Part shown: one piece after another, positions 7,191 to 14,893 of the stretch
Layout of the letters: each line of letters begins with the position of its first letter
Position numbering within the stretch: position 1 is the stretch's first letter
Origin: Dehalococcoidia bacterium UBA5748
Lineage (GTDB): Bacteria; Chloroflexota; Dehalococcoidia; Dehalococcoidales; UBA5627
Reading direction: 5' to 3'
Assembly (NCBI GenBank): GCA_002419135.1
Contig: DIFM01000001.1
Span: 1 to 50,104, forward strand
Length of the DNA: 50,104 nt
The notes under the pieces: generated by a model
What the model saw: the letters and a program-made list of their open reading frames with translations, nothing else
The model's database searches: none
Told to the model about the DNA's origin: nothing
Translations under genes and position numbers: made by a program

Positions 7191-8453
7191 ATGAATTTTA
7201 ATGATTTTAATTTACATCCCAGCATTATGGACGGTGTTAATGCGCTCGGATATAAAGAGCCTACGCCGATTCAGTCCAAGGCAATTCCGGCCGCAATGCA
7301 GGGGTGTGATATCGTAGGGCTGGCACAGACCGGCACCGGCAAGACCGCTGCTTTCGCTTTGCCCATACTGCAAAAATTGATGCAGGGAAAAAGAGGACAG
7401 GTAAGGGCTCTGGTAATGTCACCGACCCGAGAACTGGCAGAGCAAACCAATAGTGTCATAAACCAACTCGGTAAAAAAGCCGGCATCAGAAGCATAGCCG
7501 TCTATGGCGGTGTAAATATCTCACAGCAGGTGTATAACTTGCGTAATAGTGCAGAGATTGTGGTTGCTTGCCCAGGACGGCTTTTAGACCATATTTGGAG
7601 AAGCACCGTCGATTTAACACATATCGAGATACTGGTAATCGACGAAGCGGACAGAATGCTGGATATGGGATTTTTACCTAATATAAAAAGCATTCTTGAT
7701 TGTATCATGCAAAAACGGCAGACCCTGCTTTTTTCGGCTACCATGCCAAAAGAAATCCGCAGGTTAACAGAGGATATTCTCACAGAGCCGGTATACATTC
7801 AAATAGGAGAAACCGCACCGGTAGAAACGGTGTCGCATGCCTTGTATCCGGTCAAACAGCATCTAAAGACGGCGCTGCTGATGGAAATACTCTACCAGAT
7901 TCAAAAGGAAACCGTAATTGTATTTACTCGCACCAAGCATCGTGCCGAAAAAGTATCCGAAGAGTTGAAAAAAGCCGGCTTTAAAGCCGCTTCGCTACAC
8001 GGAAATCTGTCACAATTCAGACGGCAATCTGCTTTAGACGGACTGCGCCGCGGTTCAATTAAAGTGCTCGTAGCCACAGATATCGCCTCTCGAGGTATCG
8101 ATATTTTAAGTATTACCCATGTTATAAACTATGATATACCGGAATGTGCCGATGACTATACACACCGTATCGGCAGAACCGGGCGCATTAACAACAATGG
8201 TGATGCATGGACACTGGTTACCGCAGCGGATAGCGGAATGATACGTGATATTGAAAAAATACTTAAATCACCAATCGAAAGAAAAACAATAGAGGGTTTC
8301 GATTATACGGTGACTGGACCTGTAAGCGATAAACCACGCTATCCGAGAAAAACTGACGGAAACAACATTCGAACATCAGGGCAGTCCGCAGGAAGGGAAC
8401 TGCGCAATAAAAAGTTTAATAACAGGAGAAATGCGGTTGCTAAAGCCGCATAA
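7191..8453 (+). CDS. DEAD-box ATP-dependent RNA helicase (RhlE/DeaD group)
   Basis: All helicase motifs are present in the 420-residue protein: Q motif around Gln28 (EPTPIQ), Walker A AQTGTGKT (45-52), PTREL (78-82), DEAD (151-154), SAT (182-184), and the C-terminal HRIGRTGR near residue 327. A basic tail from about residue 375 (PRYPRKTDGNNIRTSG..., KFNNRRNAVAKAA) replaces the dedicated RNA-binding domains of larger family members, as in RhlE. It unwinds short RNA duplexes using ATP, in ribosome assembly or mRNA decay. AAGGAG is at the right distance before the ATG. The preceding RRM gene is a likely functional partner. Confidence 0.95.
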   Translation: MNFNDFNLHPSIMDGVNALGYKEPTPIQSKAIPAAMQGCDIVGLAQTGTGKTAAFALPILQKLMQGKRGQVRALVMSPTRELAEQTNSVINQLGKKAGIRSIAVYGGVNISQQVYNLRNSAEIVVACPGRLLDHIWRSTVDLTHIEILVIDEADRMLDMGFLPNIKSILDCIMQKRQTLLFSATMPKEIRRLTEDILTEPVYIQIGETAPVETVSHALYPVKQHLKTALLMEILYQIQKETVIVFTRTKHRAEKVSEELKKAGFKAASLHGNLSQFRRQSALDGLRRGSIKVLVATDIASRGIDILSITHVINYDIPECADDYTHRIGRTGRINNNGDAWTLVTAADSGMIRDIEKILKSPIERKTIEGFDYTVTGPVSDKPRYPRKTDGNNIRTSGQSAGRELRNKKFNNRRNAVAKAA

Positions 8454-8544
8454 TTAAACTATATATATATTAATAATTTTTTTATATAATCAAATACTAT
8501 AAAAATATTTTATCACCCGACGGAGGCAGCTTTAATAAAAATAT

Positions 8545-10371
8545 ATGATTTACCGTAGTGATATCAGGAATGTGGCAATTATCGCCCATGTAGACCATGG
8601 CAAAACCACGCTTGTGGATGCTTTGTTAAAACAAAGTAAAATTTTCCGTGAAAACCAGCATGTTGCCGACTGCGTAATGGACAGCAACGCCTTGGAACGC
8701 GAAAAAGGCATTACTATAATGTCAAAAAATACTGCCATCAACTATAAGGGTGTCAAGATTAATATAATAGACACACCGGGACATGCCGACTTCAGCGGAG
8801 AAGTTGAAAGGGTAATCAGCATGGCTGACGGCTGCCTGCTTCTGGTAGATTCCGTGGAAGGCCCGATGCCGCAAACCAAATTTGTATTGCAGCAGGCTAT
8901 GCTAAAAGGTCTAAAACCGATACTTGTTATAAATAAGATAGATAAAAAAGAGGCTCGTATCGAAGAGGTAATCAAACTAACCCAGGATCTCTTCCTGGAA
9001 CTGGCCACCACTTCTGACCAACTTGATTTTCCGGTACTCTACGCCAGCGGCAGAAACGGTATCGCTATAACTGAATTGGGGGAAGAAGGTAAAAACATTT
9101 CCCCCATTTTAGATTGTATTCTGGAAACAGTGCCGCCGCCCCAAATCGCGGAGGGAACCTTCCAGATGTTGGTGACTAACCTTGATTACAATAGCCACAA
9201 AGGGAAAATATCCATCGGCAGAATTTGGAAAGGCAGTATTTCCCCGCGTGATTATGTAGTGTGCCTGAACGCAGATGGCAATTCAAATCAATATCAGGTT
9301 GACGAGGTATTCACTTATATGGGACTGAGTCGATTAAACGTGGATAAAGCTGAAGCCGGGGATATTGTTGCCATAACCGGCGTCGATAAGGTAAGCATAG
9401 GAGATACAATAACCGACCCCCAAAATCCGGAGGCACTGCCCAGAATTGAAATCGGTGAACCGACCATAGAGATGACCTTTGGCGTAAATACATCTCCTTT
9501 TGCAGGACGCGAAGGGCAGTATTGTACTACACGCCAGTTAAGGGCAAGGTTGTACCGCGAACTGGAAAAAAATCTCAGTTTGAGGGTTCAGGATACGGGC
9601 AGCGCCGACACTTTTCTGGTAAAAGGAAGAGGAGAACTTCATCTTTCTATCCTCATTGAGACAATGAGACGTGAGGGATATGAGTTCGAAATATCGAAAC
9701 CTGAAGCTATTACCAAAGTAACAGACGGGCAACTTATGGAGCCGGTCGAATCTTTGATTATCCATACCACGGAAACAAATATCGGCATTTTAACCGAAAT
9801 GTTGAGCAATCGACAGGCACAACTTACCGATATGTATAACAATGGCAAAGGCAACGTACGACTGGAATACAAAATCCCGACCAAAGGGCTGATAGGTTTT
9901 CGCGGACAATTTCTGACCGCTACACGCGGCGACGGTGTTATGAATACCATCGTTTTAGGTTACGAACCATGGAAAGGCCCTATTACTTCCTCCCGCAGCG
10001 GTGTTCTGGTAGCTTCGGAAGCCGGTACGGCTCTGGCATACGGTATAGCCAATGCACAGGAACGCGGAGATACGTTTATCGAACCCAATACATTAGTTTA
10101 TGAGGGAATGATTGTAGGAATGCATCAACGCATGCAGGATATACCCATAAATATCTGCAAGGAAAAGAAAAAGACCAACATAAGGTCGTCAACGTCCGAC
10201 ATCTCTGTAAAATTAACCCCCGCCATCATATTCAGCCTTGAACAGGCGATAGATTTCATAAATGACGATGAGCTGGTTGAAGTAACGCCCGAAAATATCC
10301 GGTTACGCAAGAAATTATTGAGTTATCACGACCGGTTAAGAAATATTTCCAACCGCCGTAAAGATGATTAA
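8545..10371 (+). CDS. typA: Ribosome-associated translational GTPase TypA/BipA
   Basis: The 608-residue protein is full length. The GTPase motifs are AHVDHGKT (14-21), DTPGH (76-80) and NKID (130-133). The C-terminal domains include the TypA-specific GLIGFRGQFLTATRGDG and TNIRSSTSDI segments. BipA binds the ribosome at the EF-G site and assists 50S assembly and growth at low temperature, which fits the helicase/RRM neighbours. The GGAGG upstream is about 18 bases from the ATG, further than usual; an in-frame stop between them excludes an earlier start. Confidence 0.97.
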   Translation: MIYRSDIRNVAIIAHVDHGKTTLVDALLKQSKIFRENQHVADCVMDSNALEREKGITIMSKNTAINYKGVKINIIDTPGHADFSGEVERVISMADGCLLLVDSVEGPMPQTKFVLQQAMLKGLKPILVINKIDKKEARIEEVIKLTQDLFLELATTSDQLDFPVLYASGRNGIAITELGEEGKNISPILDCILETVPPPQIAEGTFQMLVTNLDYNSHKGKISIGRIWKGSISPRDYVVCLNADGNSNQYQVDEVFTYMGLSRLNVDKAEAGDIVAITGVDKVSIGDTITDPQNPEALPRIEIGEPTIEMTFGVNTSPFAGREGQYCTTRQLRARLYRELEKNLSLRVQDTGSADTFLVKGRGELHLSILIETMRREGYEFEISKPEAITKVTDGQLMEPVESLIIHTTETNIGILTEMLSNRQAQLTDMYNNGKGNVRLEYKIPTKGLIGFRGQFLTATRGDGVMNTIVLGYEPWKGPITSSRSGVLVASEAGTALAYGIANAQERGDTFIEPNTLVYEGMIVGMHQRMQDIPINICKEKKKTNIRSSTSDISVKLTPAIIFSLEQAIDFINDDELVEVTPENIRLRKKLLSYHDRLRNISNRRKDD

Positions 10372-10407
10372 CGGCAAATAGCAACACTTGTCTGCCGGAG
10401 TCGAAAT

Positions 10408-11550
10408 ATGTCAGATATTAAGGCAATATACATACATGTGCCGTTTTGCCGGCGCAGATGTAAATACTGTTCTTTTATATCCTATCAATCACGGGAAGGC
10501 GATATTCCTGCGTATATCGATGCGGTTAAAAAAGAGCTTTCTTTACGTTCCGAAGATACTGTTATAAATACGGTTTATTTCGGTGGTGGCACTCCCAGCC
10601 TGCTTACATCTGAACAAATTTCATCACTTATGAGCGCTATAAAGAATAATTTTCATCTGGCAAATGACTCCGAGATAACCATGGAATCTAATCCGGGAAC
10701 AATTGATTTTAAATACCTTTGCGGAGTGAAGATGGCAGGAATAAACCGTCTTAGCATTGGTGTTCAAAGCTTTAATGACGAAGAACTGTCAATGCTTGGT
10801 CGCATTCATACAGTAAAAGATGCGCTGGTTGCAATTAAATACGCTCGCGAAGCAGCTTTGAATAACCTGAATATCGATTTGATTTACGGATTGCCCGGGC
10901 AGACCATAGATGACTGGAAAGATAATTTAGTAAAAGCGATAGAAGTCAACCCGGACCATATTTCGCTTTATGCCTTGACACTCGAACCGGAAGAACCTCT
11001 GTTTAAAGACATAGAGTCGGGAATACTACCCGAAATTTCGGCTGACACGGCTGCCGGTCAGTATGAACTGGCAGAGAAGTTGCTTGAAAAGCACGGCTAT
11101 ATTCATTACGAAATTTCAAACTGGGCAAAGCCCGGCTTTGAATGCCTTCACAATCTGGTTTATTGGCAAGGAGGAGAGTATCTTGGTATCGGGGTCGCCG
11201 CACACTCCTATACTGAAAAGCGACGCACTGCAAATACAGCTGATTTGGATAAATATATGTCGTATTTATCGCATAATAGCTTGCCGCCGCAGGATAACGA
11301 TGAGGTAATAGACCCCGAACTGGAACTGGCTGAATCTATTATTCTCGGATTAAGAATGTGTAACGGTATCGGGTTACAGGATTTTCAAAAACGTTTCAAT
11401 ATCGATATAATGGAACGATACAACAGGCGAATTGATGAACTTTTAGATGCCGGACTAATTGAAAAAAATAAATCTGTTATAAAACTCACGCAGAGCGGAC
11501 GATTGCTTGGCAACGAAGTATTCTGGAGATTTCTTCCGGATAAGGTATAA
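10408..11550 (+). CDS. hemW: Radical SAM heme chaperone HemW
   Basis: The 380-residue protein has the radical-SAM cluster at Cys14, Cys18 and Cys21 (CRRRCKYC), the glycine-rich YFGGGTPSLL near 57-66, and the SIGVQSFNDEEL segment that marks the HemN/HemW family. The C-terminal HemN_C domain ends with a winged helix (LTQSGRLLGNEVF). Shorter length and single Cys cluster favour HemW (heme insertion chaperone) over coproporphyrinogen dehydrogenase HemN. It lies 36 bases after typA and 37 bases before lepA; the hemW-lepA pairing is a common bacterial arrangement. Confidence 0.93.
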   Translation: MSDIKAIYIHVPFCRRRCKYCSFISYQSREGDIPAYIDAVKKELSLRSEDTVINTVYFGGGTPSLLTSEQISSLMSAIKNNFHLANDSEITMESNPGTIDFKYLCGVKMAGINRLSIGVQSFNDEELSMLGRIHTVKDALVAIKYAREAALNNLNIDLIYGLPGQTIDDWKDNLVKAIEVNPDHISLYALTLEPEEPLFKDIESGILPEISADTAAGQYELAEKLLEKHGYIHYEISNWAKPGFECLHNLVYWQGGEYLGIGVAAHSYTEKRRTANTADLDKYMSYLSHNSLPPQDNDEVIDPELELAESIILGLRMCNGIGLQDFQKRFNIDIMERYNRRIDELLDAGLIEKNKSVIKLTQSGRLLGNEVFWRFLPDKV

Positions 11551-11587
11551 TAATTTAATTAAGGCTATCAGGAGTAACACCCGGTAA

Positions 11588-13411
11588 ATGAAACAATTAA
11601 AGACACGTAATTTCTGCATCATCGCCCATATCGACCATGGGAAATCGACACTTGCAGACCGCTTAATCCAGCTTACCGGCGCTATAAAAGGCGGCAAAAT
11701 CATCGATCAGATGATGGACAGTATGGAACTGGAACGCGAGCGTGGTATCACCATAAAAGCCAAAGCAATACGGCTGTCATATCAGGCTAAAGATGGCATC
11801 ACATATGAATTAAACCTTATCGACACCCCGGGTCATGTTGATTTTGCCTATGAGGTATCGAGAACTCTGGCGGCTTGCGAGGGCGCTATCCTTGTTATCG
11901 ACGCCACCCAGGGTATTCAGGCACAGACTATATCCAATGTCTATTTTGCCATGGACCATAATCTGGAAATAATCCCTGTCATCAATAAGATTGATTTGCC
12001 GAGCAGCGAAACGGAAAAAGTGCTGGAAGAAATAGAAAGCGTCCTCGGTTATAAAAGCGAAGAGGTTTTACATATCAGCGCAAAGACCGGACAGGGAGTT
12101 CCCGAGCTGCTGGAATCCATCATAAATAAAATACCACCACCCAAAGGTGACGTCAATCAACCCTTAAGAGCGTTAATTTTTGATTCCCATTACGATTCAT
12201 ATATGGGCGTAGTAGCTTATATCAGTGTCTATGACGGGAGCATCCGAAAAGGAGATAAGCTACGTCTGATGGGACAGGGTACCGAGCTCGAAGTAGTCAG
12301 CATCGGTTATTTCGACCCTAATTTTTGCCCTGCCGACGAACTTTTAGCAGGTGATATCGGTTATATTGCTACCGGTCTAAAGAGTGTCGGCGAATGCCGT
12401 GTCGGCGATACCATTACGTCTTTGGAAAACGGAGCCAAAGAACCCTTAATCGGTTACAAGATGGCAAAGCCGGTAGTATTTACCGGTATATATACCACAC
12501 AACCTGAAGACCATGGGCAACTGCGTGAAGCCATCGAAAAATTAAGCCTTAATGACGCCTCGTTTTCATACGAGCCGGAAAACAGCCCTGTTCTTGGCAA
12601 CGGTTACCGGTGTGGTTTCCTCGGCTTATTGCATATGGATATCGTCCAGGAGAGGTTGGAAAGAGAGTTCGACCTTTCGCTTATTGTAACAGTCCCCGGC
12701 GTTAAACTGATTGTAACACGCACCGATGGTAGCCAATCGATGGTTGTTAATCCTTCCGACCTGCCTGAACCGACAGAATTATCAAAGATAGAAGAACCCT
12801 GGGTGAAGATTTCGGTGATTACACCATCAACATTTATCGGTCCCATTATGGAGCTGGTAACGCAATCGGAAGGGGTTTATAAGCATACGGAATATATCGG
12901 TCATTCACATTCACCGGACGCCTTCGGACAGAGGGTGCGGCTTGAATATGAAATACCGTTGCGTTCTATGCTCACTACTTTTTATGACCAGCTTAAGAGC
13001 CGCAGTAAGGGATATGCGTCTCTCGACCATGAGGTAATCGGCTATCGCGAAACAAAACTGACAAAGCTCGATATACTGGTAAACGGTGTGATGGTAGATG
13101 CTTTCAGCCGCGTTGTCCCGCCCGATAAGGCTCACGAAATCGGCAAATCGATGGTTGAAAAACTGAAAGAAGTTATTCCGACACAATTATTCAAAGTTCC
13201 CCTGCAGGCATCTATCGGCAGCCGTATTATTGCACGTGCCGATATCTCCGCCAGAAGAAAGGATGTGCTGGCAAAATGCTACGGCGGCGATATTACGCGA
13301 AAACGTAAACTGCTGGAAAAGCAGAAGGAAGGCAAGAAAAAGATGCGCAGTATCGGAAAGGTAGAGGTTCCCAAAGATGCCTTTATGAGCGTTCTCAAGA
13401 TGGAGCGGTAG
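11588..13411 (+). CDS. lepA: Elongation factor 4 (LepA), translational GTPase
   Basis: The 607-residue protein is full length. GTPase motifs are AHIDHGKS (13-20), DTPGH (79-83) and NKID (133-136). The C-terminal domain unique to LepA is present (IIARADISARRKDVLAKCYG, then KRKLLEKQKEGKKKMRSIGK). LepA back-translocates or remodels stalled ribosomes and helps initiation and assembly. It is the last gene of the typA-hemW-lepA run and is followed by a terminator at 13435-13470. Confidence 0.98.
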   Translation: MKQLKTRNFCIIAHIDHGKSTLADRLIQLTGAIKGGKIIDQMMDSMELERERGITIKAKAIRLSYQAKDGITYELNLIDTPGHVDFAYEVSRTLAACEGAILVIDATQGIQAQTISNVYFAMDHNLEIIPVINKIDLPSSETEKVLEEIESVLGYKSEEVLHISAKTGQGVPELLESIINKIPPPKGDVNQPLRALIFDSHYDSYMGVVAYISVYDGSIRKGDKLRLMGQGTELEVVSIGYFDPNFCPADELLAGDIGYIATGLKSVGECRVGDTITSLENGAKEPLIGYKMAKPVVFTGIYTTQPEDHGQLREAIEKLSLNDASFSYEPENSPVLGNGYRCGFLGLLHMDIVQERLEREFDLSLIVTVPGVKLIVTRTDGSQSMVVNPSDLPEPTELSKIEEPWVKISVITPSTFIGPIMELVTQSEGVYKHTEYIGHSHSPDAFGQRVRLEYEIPLRSMLTTFYDQLKSRSKGYASLDHEVIGYRETKLTKLDILVNGVMVDAFSRVVPPDKAHEIGKSMVEKLKEVIPTQLFKVPLQASIGSRIIARADISARRKDVLAKCYGGDITRKRKLLEKQKEGKKKMRSIGKVEVPKDAFMSVLKMER

Positions 13412-13434
13412 TAAGTACAAAGGATTTGACTATC

Positions 13435-13470
13435 GAAGCGTCTTTTCGTTAATGGAAGAACGCTTTTTTA
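13435..13470 (+). terminator. Rho-independent terminator of the typA-hemW-lepA run
   Basis: AAGCGTCTT (13436-13444) pairs with AAGAACGCTT (13456-13465) with one bulged A, followed by a run of six T. Confidence 0.75.
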
Positions 13471-13498
13471 TTAATGTTATTACAATAACAACGTCTAT

Positions 13499-13730
13499 TT
13501 CTGTCATGCTGAATTCGTGAGGGACGAATGAAGCATCCGGGGAGGGGATATTAAATGACTGTATGAAAATCCCTCTCAATCTCCTTTTGGAAAAGGGAGA
13601 AATGAATATTATGTTAAGTCGTTCCCTAAAATCAGAGTAATAAACACCCTCTGAAAAACATATTAGCCCCTTACATTTAAAAGAAATCGTATTCTTTCAC
13701 TTTGGGAAAGGGAAATCAAAGGGCATTTAA
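13499..13730. repeat. Dispersed intergenic repeats, copies of two families
   Basis: The stretch after lepA has no gene. At 13503-13546 it contains TGTCATGCTGAATTCGTGAG and GAATGAAGCATCCGGGGAGG, related to the block at 20198-20343. At 13568-13600 it has CCCTCTCAATCTCC and TTTTGGAAAAGGGAG, which in reverse complement match the block at 22586-22625. A degraded copy of the latter seems to lie at 13695-13720 (CTTTGGGAAAGGGAAATC). Such families often mark non-coding repeats spread through a genome. Confidence 0.6.
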
Positions 13731-13759
13731 TTCGAATATTTTATTCTGAATACTACTAA

Positions 13760-14014
13760 CTAAAACTTAAAATGAACAAAAATGCGGCCGAAGTTCTTGT
13801 CGTCTTTCTCAAGACGGTGATAAAGTTTCTTTATGTCAGGTTGATTTAAAAAACGAAGTACCCTCTTCTTCAACTGTCCTGACCCCTTGCCGGGGATTAT
13901 TTCTACAAGTGCTATCTTTTTGGAAATCGCATCTTCAATAATGCGGTTAAGCTCCGCATCGATGGATGCACCTTTATTGAAAATGTCGTGCAAATCGAGA
14001 ACCAGTTTTGCCAC
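13760..14014 (-). CDS. Smr-domain protein
   Basis: The 84-residue protein is a compact Smr domain: VLDLHDIF near residues 4-11 (the LDLHG motif, with Asp in place of Gly), then VEIIPGKGSGQLKKRVLRFL near 35-54, matching the VxIIHGKGxGxLKxxV pattern with Pro in place of His. Smr domains of MutS2 and stand-alone proteins are nucleases or DNA/RNA-binding modules. I chose the GTG at 14014, which has AGGGAG 4 bases upstream. The longer frame from a TTG at 14053 would start inside a hairpin loop. It follows the cyclophilin gene on the same strand. Confidence 0.8.
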   Translation of the reverse strand: MAKLVLDLHDIFNKGASIDAELNRIIEDAISKKIALVEIIPGKGSGQLKKRVLRFLNQPDIKKLYHRLEKDDKNFGRIFVHFKF

Positions 14015-14034
14015 AATACTCCCTGTTATATTAG

Positions 14035-14066
14035 ATAAGGCGGACAGTTTCAACCATCCGCCTTAT
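14035..14066. terminator. Perfect 10-bp hairpin between cyclophilin and Smr genes
   Basis: ATAAGGCGGA (14035-14044) pairs perfectly with TCCGCCTTAT (14057-14066) around a 12-base loop. It lies just after the cyclophilin stop and just before the Smr gene. There is no long U-run, so it could be a weak terminator or a transcript-stabilising hairpin. Confidence 0.6.
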
Positions 14067-14083
14067 AATACGTGTTGTTAAGT

Positions 14084-14563
14084 TTATTCTTCTGTTATGG
14101 TAACTTTTGTGATAATGTCGCCGTTTTTAATACTTTTTAGAATTTCCATATCGCTGGTCATCTGCCCGAATACAGTGTGCCTGTTATTCAAATGAGGCTG
14201 GGGGGCATATGTAATAAAGAACTGTGAGCCGTTGGTATTGGGACCGGCATTCGCCATCGATAAAGAGCCCACTCCATGACTGTGGCTCGTAAACTCATCG
14301 GAAAATGAATAGCCGGGCCCACCGCAACCGGTACCGGTCGGGTCGCCGCCCTGCGCCATGAATCCGGGTATTACACGATGGAATGTAGTTCCGTCATAGA
14401 AACCGTCACGCGCCAGAAAAACAAAGTTATTGACGGTCTTGGGGACGTCTGCGGCAAATAATTCGAGTACTATATTACCTTTCGCCGTTTCAAGAGTAGC
14501 CGTATATTTCTTTGCGGTATCGATTGTCATTTCGGGGACATTTGAATATTTTTTTTGTGTCAT
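14084..14563 (-). CDS. ppiB: Peptidyl-prolyl cis-trans isomerase, cyclophilin type
   Basis: From the ATG at 14563 the protein has 159 residues. It shows the cyclophilin active-site residues in FHRVIPGFMAQGGDPTGTGCGGPGY (Arg and Phe of the FHR and GFMxQGGD motifs), SLSMANAGPNTNGSQFFIT and HTVFGQ. It catalyses proline isomerisation during folding. No signal peptide is seen, so it is cytoplasmic. The longer frame to 14617 was rejected because AGAAAGGATG sits correctly before the ATG at 14563 and the extra residues (MLYNKGGYAQFFRKDEIF) are not family-like. Confidence 0.95.
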   Translation of the reverse strand: MTQKKYSNVPEMTIDTAKKYTATLETAKGNIVLELFAADVPKTVNNFVFLARDGFYDGTTFHRVIPGFMAQGGDPTGTGCGGPGYSFSDEFTSHSHGVGSLSMANAGPNTNGSQFFITYAPQPHLNNRHTVFGQMTSDMEILKSIKNGDIITKVTITEE

Positions 14564-14662
14564 AAATATTTCATCCTTTCTAAAAAATTGAGCATAACCG
14601 CCCTTATTATACAACAAGCGTAGTAAAAATTCAGTATTACTACAACCCTTGTAAATATTATG

Positions 14663-14691
14663 TTGACATGCCGCTTAAGCTATGATAGAAT
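14663..14691 (+). promoter_or_regulatory. Strong sigma-70 promoter
   Basis: The -35 box TTGACA (14663-14668) is perfect, the spacer is 17 bases, and the -10 box is TAGAAT (14686-14691). Transcription would start near 14698 and enter a structured leader that ends in a terminator before the acyl-CoA ligase gene. Confidence 0.85.
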
Positions 14692-14697
14692 GCCACT

Positions 14698-14871
14698 TAT
14701 TCAAGGATAAGATGATGTTAAACAGGATAACGGTCACCATAAGCTTCACGTTTAGCAAGCGCACCGAAGGTGCGCTGGGAGGGCTGTGTATCTAGACGTT
14801 TAGCTATTATAGTATAATAATATAACTAAACAGTATTTCAAATGCCTCCCCCTCAGCGGGGAGGTTTTTTT
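14698..14871 (+). ncRNA. Structured leader RNA or small RNA ahead of the acyl-CoA ligase / liv operon
   Basis: Between a strong promoter and a terminator lie about 174 bases with no open frame of note. They contain a perfect 8-bp hairpin AGCGCACC/GGTGCGCT with GAA loop (14758-14776) and a direct repeat ACGTTTAGC at 14748-14756 and 14796-14804. GGGAGG (14777-14782) is complementary to CCTCCC (14845-14850), the left arm of the terminator, so it could act as antiterminator. This is the arrangement of an attenuator or riboswitch. I recognise no known riboswitch class. A free-standing small RNA of this size is the other option. Confidence 0.55.
14845..14871 (+). terminator. Rho-independent terminator in the leader
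   Basis: CCTCCCC (14845-14851) pairs perfectly with GGGGAGG (14858-14864) around CTCAGC, followed by seven T. It ends 22 bases before the ATG of the acyl-CoA ligase, with the AAGAGG ribosome site in between, so read-through is needed to express the operon from the promoter at 14663. Confidence 0.9.
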
Positions 14872-14893
14872 ATATAAGAGGTTTTTTTAAAAA

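Noticed and set aside
14698..14871. Known RNA class (SRP RNA, 6S RNA, tmRNA, common riboswitches)
   Set aside because: I compared it from memory with conserved cores of these RNAs and found no match; it is reported only as a structured leader or small RNA.
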